From positions 124,001 to 188,000 of the forward strand of contig NC_009414.2 in assembly GCF_000002875.2 (NCBI RefSeq): a stretch of DNA of 64,000 nt. Direction: 5' to 3'. Made by a program: the position numbers and the translations under genes. This DNA is from Leishmania infantum JPCM5 (lineage: Eukaryota; Euglenozoa; Kinetoplastea; Trypanosomatida; Trypanosomatidae). The notes beneath the pieces are model-generated. The model was not told the origin of the DNA and did not search any database. It saw only the letters and a list, made by a program, of their open reading frames with translations. This document shows positions 60,216-64,000 of this stretch, piece after piece. The first letter of the stretch is position 1; each line of letters begins with the position of its first letter.

Positions 60216-61640
60216 TCAAGAACCCTGCGCGGGTGGGTACCGCGACGGTGGTGGCTGCGACTGCACTCCGTCCTTTGGCATCATCATGTACCCTACAGCA
60301 ACGGTGGAGTTGGTCGTGTTGTCCTGCACCTGCACGTACTCCTGCGGCGTGACACGCGCGGCCGGGACGGCTTGCTGCGGGACATAGGCTTGCGGCTGGA
60401 AGGGCACGGGGGTGATGACAGGCCGGCCAGCAGCCGGAGTGGGGCGCGGCAAGGCCTGTGCCGCTGTGGCGGGAGCAGGGGATGCAGCGCCGGACGAGGA
60501 TGCACCGGCGGCACTTGGCACCTCCTCGTGTGATGTGACGAGGGGGGGAACGGTGCCCCAACGCAGCTCGGCCTGGGTGGAGCCGGCGGCAGCGGCCTCG
60601 TCCATGACGCCCGGAAAGAGGAAGGAGTTGTCCTCCGCGCGCGGCGGCTCGCCCCACTGGTCCTGTCCCAAGCCCCACTGCCCACCAGCAGGGATGGGCG
60701 CGTTCAGTCCGGGTATGCGCAGGTCTGGGTACGCGGGAGGAAGGCGGCGCATTGTTTGCATGCTGTACAGCCACGGCGGTGGTGCTGTCGGGCCGATCCC
60801 GAGTGCCTGCCGCAGCCTCTTCGACAAGACGCCCGGTGTGTGGTGAGCCTTTGGCCGCCACTTGCCCTCGTAGAACACATCCCCGCACCTGCTCAGCTCG
60901 ACGTTGTAAGTCTTGCGCTGCAGAGGCGTGCCCGTCATGAAGCACGAGATGAAGGCGACCTGGTTCGGAGTCGCCATCTTATCCTTGGTGGCGCGAATCT
61001 TCTCGATACCGAGAGCGGCGACCTCTGCCGGCACAATGCCTACCGCCTCCTCACGGTCCGCCTGACGAGATAGGAAGGTGCGCTGCAGATGCCAGTGGTG
61101 CGGCACCGGCACCGTGTGCGGCTCCATCTTCATGCGCACCGTGAAGAGAGGGTCAACGGCGTTGCCGTCGTGCTGGTCGACCAGCTCCGTGGCCTCAAGG
61201 CCGTACATCTCTGCCGCCCGCAGCTTCAGCTCCTCCCACGTCATCCTGTGATGCTTGCGACCGCTGAGGGCGGAGGAGGAGTGTCGGCAGCCCTTCGCGC
61301 CGCCCTCGCCTCCATCCAAGGACGGGAGCACAACTCGATCCTCTTCATCCTTCTCCGCGCTGGCAGCCGCTGCCGCCTGCGCCGCCTTCGCTGCAGCAGC
61401 GGCGGCGGCTCTCTCCTCGGCCTCCGCCGCAATCGCGGCTTGCTGGCGCTCCTGCTCTTCCTCCGCCGCCCTCAGCTCTGCCGGGGTGGGGGGCAGCGTG
61501 TATACAATCTCCTCGACCTCGCCCTCCGCGGTCGCCACCTCCGCCAGCAAAATCTTCTCCTGTATTCTCTGACTGATCTTCTTCAGATGCGCCTCGCGCT
61601 CACGGCGAGCCGCCTTTTTCTCTTTCTTCGACTTGGCCAT
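60216..61640 (-). CDS. SF3B2: Splicing factor 3B subunit 2-like (SAP145/Cus1), 474 aa
   Basis: U2 snRNP component that contacts the branch-site region. In trypanosomatids it serves trans-splicing and the few cis introns. A Lys/Arg-rich start (MAKSKKEKKAARRERE) and an Ala/Glu helix (about 65-100) precede the conserved domain: TVPVPHHWHLQRTFLS (about 172-187, human VPVPRHWCFKRKYL), then GDVFYEGKWRPKAHHTPGVLSKRLRQALGI (about 252-281), PPPWLYSMQTMRRLPPAYPDLRIPGLNAPIP (about 286-316) and GQWGLGQDQWGEPP. These are the DUF382 and PSP landmarks. Human SF3B2 has nearly 900 residues; this one lacks the long N-terminal half. The C-terminal 130 residues are Ala/Pro-rich. The ATG at 61640 is chosen by the basic start. 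Confidence 0.88.
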   Translation of the reverse strand: MAKSKKEKKAARREREAHLKKISQRIQEKILLAEVATAEGEVEEIVYTLPPTPAELRAAEEEQERQQAAIAAEAEERAAAAAAAKAAQAAAAASAEKDEEDRVVLPSLDGGEGGAKGCRHSSSALSGRKHHRMTWEELKLRAAEMYGLEATELVDQHDGNAVDPLFTVRMKMEPHTVPVPHHWHLQRTFLSRQADREEAVGIVPAEVAALGIEKIRATKDKMATPNQVAFISCFMTGTPLQRKTYNVELSRCGDVFYEGKWRPKAHHTPGVLSKRLRQALGIGPTAPPPWLYSMQTMRRLPPAYPDLRIPGLNAPIPAGGQWGLGQDQWGEPPRAEDNSFLFPGVMDEAAAAGSTQAELRWGTVPPLVTSHEEVPSAAGASSSGAASPAPATAAQALPRPTPAAGRPVITPVPFQPQAYVPQQAVPAARVTPQEYVQVQDNTTNSTVAVGYMMMPKDGVQSQPPPSRYPPAQGS

Positions 61641-63048
61641 GCCGCTGGCGTCGAGGCAGCAGCACCAGCGACAAAGGCTGACTGCACACACGCGCACAGT
61701 GCGAAGAGCAATGCGCGGCGCCAGGCATGCAATGAGACCCGTCTCTGCGCGCAGGTGTGTCGCACGAGCACCGGTCGCCGCGCTCTTTCACCTCGAGAAC
61801 ACGAAAGCCTGTGCGTGGGCAGCGCGCAAGCAAAAAAAAAAGAGGAAAGGAAAGAGGGGCAGCGAGAGGTATGCGTGGAAAAAACGAGATAAGGTAGAGA
61901 CACGTAGAGAGAGTGAGAGACGCGAGCAACGCAGGGGGTTATCCACAGGCATCGCCCGTAGAAAGGGGAGAGATTGGGCGCGGGCAGAGGTGCACTGTGC
62001 CCACCACTGCACGCCCGTCTGTCTGTTGCCCCCTCGGAACGGCAGTTTGTGTGGACCTTTGAGCGAAACAAACGCAAGCAGCACCCAGCTTGCTTGTGCA
62101 CGAGTATGCATGGTGTGTGTGAGTGTGTGCTGGTCTGGTTTCCAGTGCTAGATGCTTTCAAGACGGCAGGCACACACCACATCGACGGGTTGTCGAGAGT
62201 GCTAGAGTACTCAGAGTCCGCCAAGATCACCATCGCGCCCCCCACCCCCTGCGTTGGGAGAGCAGTGTCATCGTTGTCAACTTTCGAAGAGCACCAGATG
62301 CGCGCCTTCTACCCCGCGCCGAGCGGTGCTCAGCAGAGCACGGCACCTGCTGCTTTTCCTTTTTTCGGGCAGGAGAGTTTTTGTCGTCTCGTTTCGTCTG
62401 CGCCCCTGCTGGTGATAGGCACACACATCCACAGGACACGGGCGCACGCACATGTGTGTATATACCCAAACACATCCACACATCCACACGGCGAGTGATA
62501 ACCACCGTCACTCCCCCCCCTCCTCCACATACGCTCCTTCACCGGAAAAAAAAGAAAAGAATCCCAACAGGCGAGAGAGAGGGCCACAACAAAGACACGC
62601 ACAGTACGAAGGAGCGACGCAATACGTGCGCGAGAGAGAGCGAACAAGTGAGTCGGCGAGGCAGAAATGGGAACGCACATCGCGGCCGTCGTGCGCACGC
62701 CGCGCGCAACGGCACGGCAGACAGTGGGCATGCGAAGAGACAAAAGAAAAAACAAAAACAAAGAGCGAGAGATAAGAGAGGGGCGGCCTCCATCCACCAC
62801 CGCAGACCACTAAAGCCGCCCATCTCACGCTACTCTTCCTTTCTCTCGCACATGGCTATCCGAGTATGCGCGTGTTCGTGTCCCTCTACTCTCAAACACT
62901 CACTCTCATCGCTATCGCGCACCGAGTGCGAGGGCATCGCAGCGACACGGGGGGAGGGGGACGCCACAAAATATCAGAGCCCTCCGTTTCGTTTGCAGCT
63001 CCCCTCCATGCACGCGCTGCTGATCATACATTGCTGCTTCCTTCCCGT
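61641..63048. other. Spacer between acyl-CoA synthetase-like and SF3B2-like genes
   Basis: Purine-rich plus-strand stretches at about 61830-61925 and 62540-62660 (pyrimidine on the sense strand) and a poly-A run at about 61831-61840. No gene seen. Confidence 0.5.
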
Positions 63049-64000
63049 TTAATAGGTCTGTGCCGACATGAGAGTGATGTTGTCCTTGCCGTCTATCATC
63101 GCCTCGCGGCTTGTGCTAGCAAAGCCGTGCTCGTCGATGAGCTCCGTCATCAAGCCTGCATTGTTGTAGTAGCCCGCTGTGACGTGCGGGCCCTTCAAGC
63201 GCAGGTTCCCGCGCGTGCCGGCCGCCAGCACCTTGGCGTCACTGGTGCCACGATCACCGACTACCTTGGCCTCGACGTGAGGGACCATGCCCTGCGAGCC
63301 CTTCTTGAGTGTGCGCCACGTCAGCATGCAGGATGCCTCGATGGGGCCGCGGAAGACGTACACGTCATCCAAGTTGAGAGACTTGGATAGCTTGTTAAGA
63401 TACTCCTCAGAGACGGGGGCCTCGATACCGTTTTCGAAGATGACAACGGAGCGGAGGTGCTCAAACTGGTCTGCGTCGAAGTTTCCGGCGTGCTTCAGGA
63501 TGAGGTCGAAGTCTGCCTTGCGGCCCACGAGCGTCTCCACCTCCTCCACGCAGAGCTTCTCGATGCCGTTGATGGCGTGATCATCTGTGAACATGTCGGA
63601 GTGGATGTGCACGAGCACTGCACCGGAGGTGAGAGCCGCATACGGGGCGATGATGGCGCCGATCGGGTCCGTGTGGTGGTTCGGCATCACACCAAAGCGC
63701 GTCTCTGCCTTGAGCTGCATGAGCTGGCTGAAGAGGAAGCCGGCGTTCACGCAGTTGCGGTGCGAGTAGGTGATGTGCAGCTTGTCCTCCATGGCCGGGT
63801 TGGGGTCCTCCAGTGCCAGCACTGGATCGTCAGGGTGCAGCAGCGCCGACAGCCGACGCAGGCGTTGCTCGTAGTACGAGAAGGGGCCCCACACCAGCAT
63901 CTTCCGCATCGGTGTCACGCCTAGCAAGTTCATGTTGTGATCTGTAATGATGATCTTCTTGAGGTAGTAAAACTCCTGCGAGTGCACCCACTGAAACTTC
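63049..64000 (-). CDS. AMP-binding (acyl-CoA synthetase-like) protein, 3' part only
   Basis: The open frame enters from the right edge (KFQWVHSQEFYYLKK, no ATG in the window) and ends at a TAA at 63049-63051. It resembles the ANL adenylate-forming superfamily: TYSHRN corresponds to the LTHRN after the phosphate loop, RGPIEAS to the YGPTE motif and NLRLKGPHVTAGYYNN to the GELxxRGPxVxxGY motif. Several catalytic positions are altered: the Ser/Thr/Gly-rich phosphate loop before THRN is replaced by EDPNPAMEDKLHI, and the TGD aspartate motif reads TSR. The protein ends soon after GKDNI, so the C-terminal subdomain with the catalytic lysine is missing. It may not be an active ligase. Confidence 0.75.
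   Translation of the reverse strand, partial: KFQWVHSQEFYYLKKIIITDHNMNLLGVTPMRKMLVWGPFSYYEQRLRRLSALLHPDDPVLALEDPNPAMEDKLHITYSHRNCVNAGFLFSQLMQLKAETRFGVMPNHHTDPIGAIIAPYAALTSGAVLVHIHSDMFTDDHAINGIEKLCVEEVETLVGRKADFDLILKHAGNFDADQFEHLRSVVIFENGIEAPVSEEYLNKLSKSLNLDDVYVFRGPIEASCMLTWRTLKKGSQGMVPHVEAKVVGDRGTSDAKVLAAGTRGNLRLKGPHVTAGYYNNAGLMTELIDEHGFASTSREAMIDGKDNITLMSAQTY

Noticed and set aside
1..64000. tRNA, rRNA, SLACS/TATE-type retroelements, telomeric repeats, strand-switch region
   Set aside because: I saw no B-box-like tRNA pattern, reverse transcriptase motif, telomeric hexamer array or change of coding strand; a covariance-model scan would be needed to exclude small RNA genes.

Overview
This window looks like nuclear chromosomal DNA of a trypanosomatid, most probably Leishmania or a close relative. 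The DNA is GC-rich. Every recognisable gene lies on the minus strand with no introns visible. Spacers of about 0.5-3 kb carry many (TG)n, (CA)n and (GA)n runs, and many starts have a pyrimidine tract plus AG just upstream on the sense strand, as expected for trans-splicing. That is the layout of one polycistronic unit transcribed from high to low coordinates. The gene set includes EIF4E4, cytosolic AspRS, QSOX and CBP20. From memory, these sit together on Leishmania chromosome 30 and Trypanosoma brucei chromosome 6; I could not check this.

Layout in transcription order (high to low coordinate): the 3' part of an AMP-binding acyl-CoA synthetase-like gene running off the right edge (63049-64000); an SF3B2-like splicing factor; a Lys/Glu-rich coiled-coil protein; an LMBR1-like membrane protein; CBP20; an ALG14-ALG13 fusion; a NAA25-like NatB subunit; a large leucine-rich-repeat protein; an SP-rich acidic protein with a possible DEK-C-like tail; a coiled-coil protein; bystin; a mitochondrial-type protein built of repeated modules; AspRS; EIF4E4; a mitochondrial ribosome recycling factor; QSOX; a lipid-kinase-like protein; a WDR33/Pfs2-like polyadenylation factor; a dolichyldiphosphatase-like PAP2 enzyme; an alpha/beta hydrolase; a single-pass membrane protein; a frameshifted gene ruin (2320-3790); and a PP2C phosphatase.

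The genes do not form one pathway, as is normal in trypanosomatid units. Themes recur: RNA processing and translation (CBP20, SF3B2-like, WDR33-like, EIF4E4, AspRS, bystin, RRF), dolichol-linked glycosylation (ALG14-ALG13 and dolichyldiphosphatase), and secretory oxidative folding (QSOX).

The points most worth following are the multi-frameshift ruin, a perfect 353-bp direct repeat at 20901-21692, an adenylate-forming-enzyme-like protein whose catalytic motifs are degraded, the module-repeat mitochondrial protein, and the SP-rich protein with a PP1-docking-like motif and DEK-C-like tail. No tRNA, rRNA, CRISPR, transposase or intact retroelement ORF was seen. No plus-strand gene is convincing.
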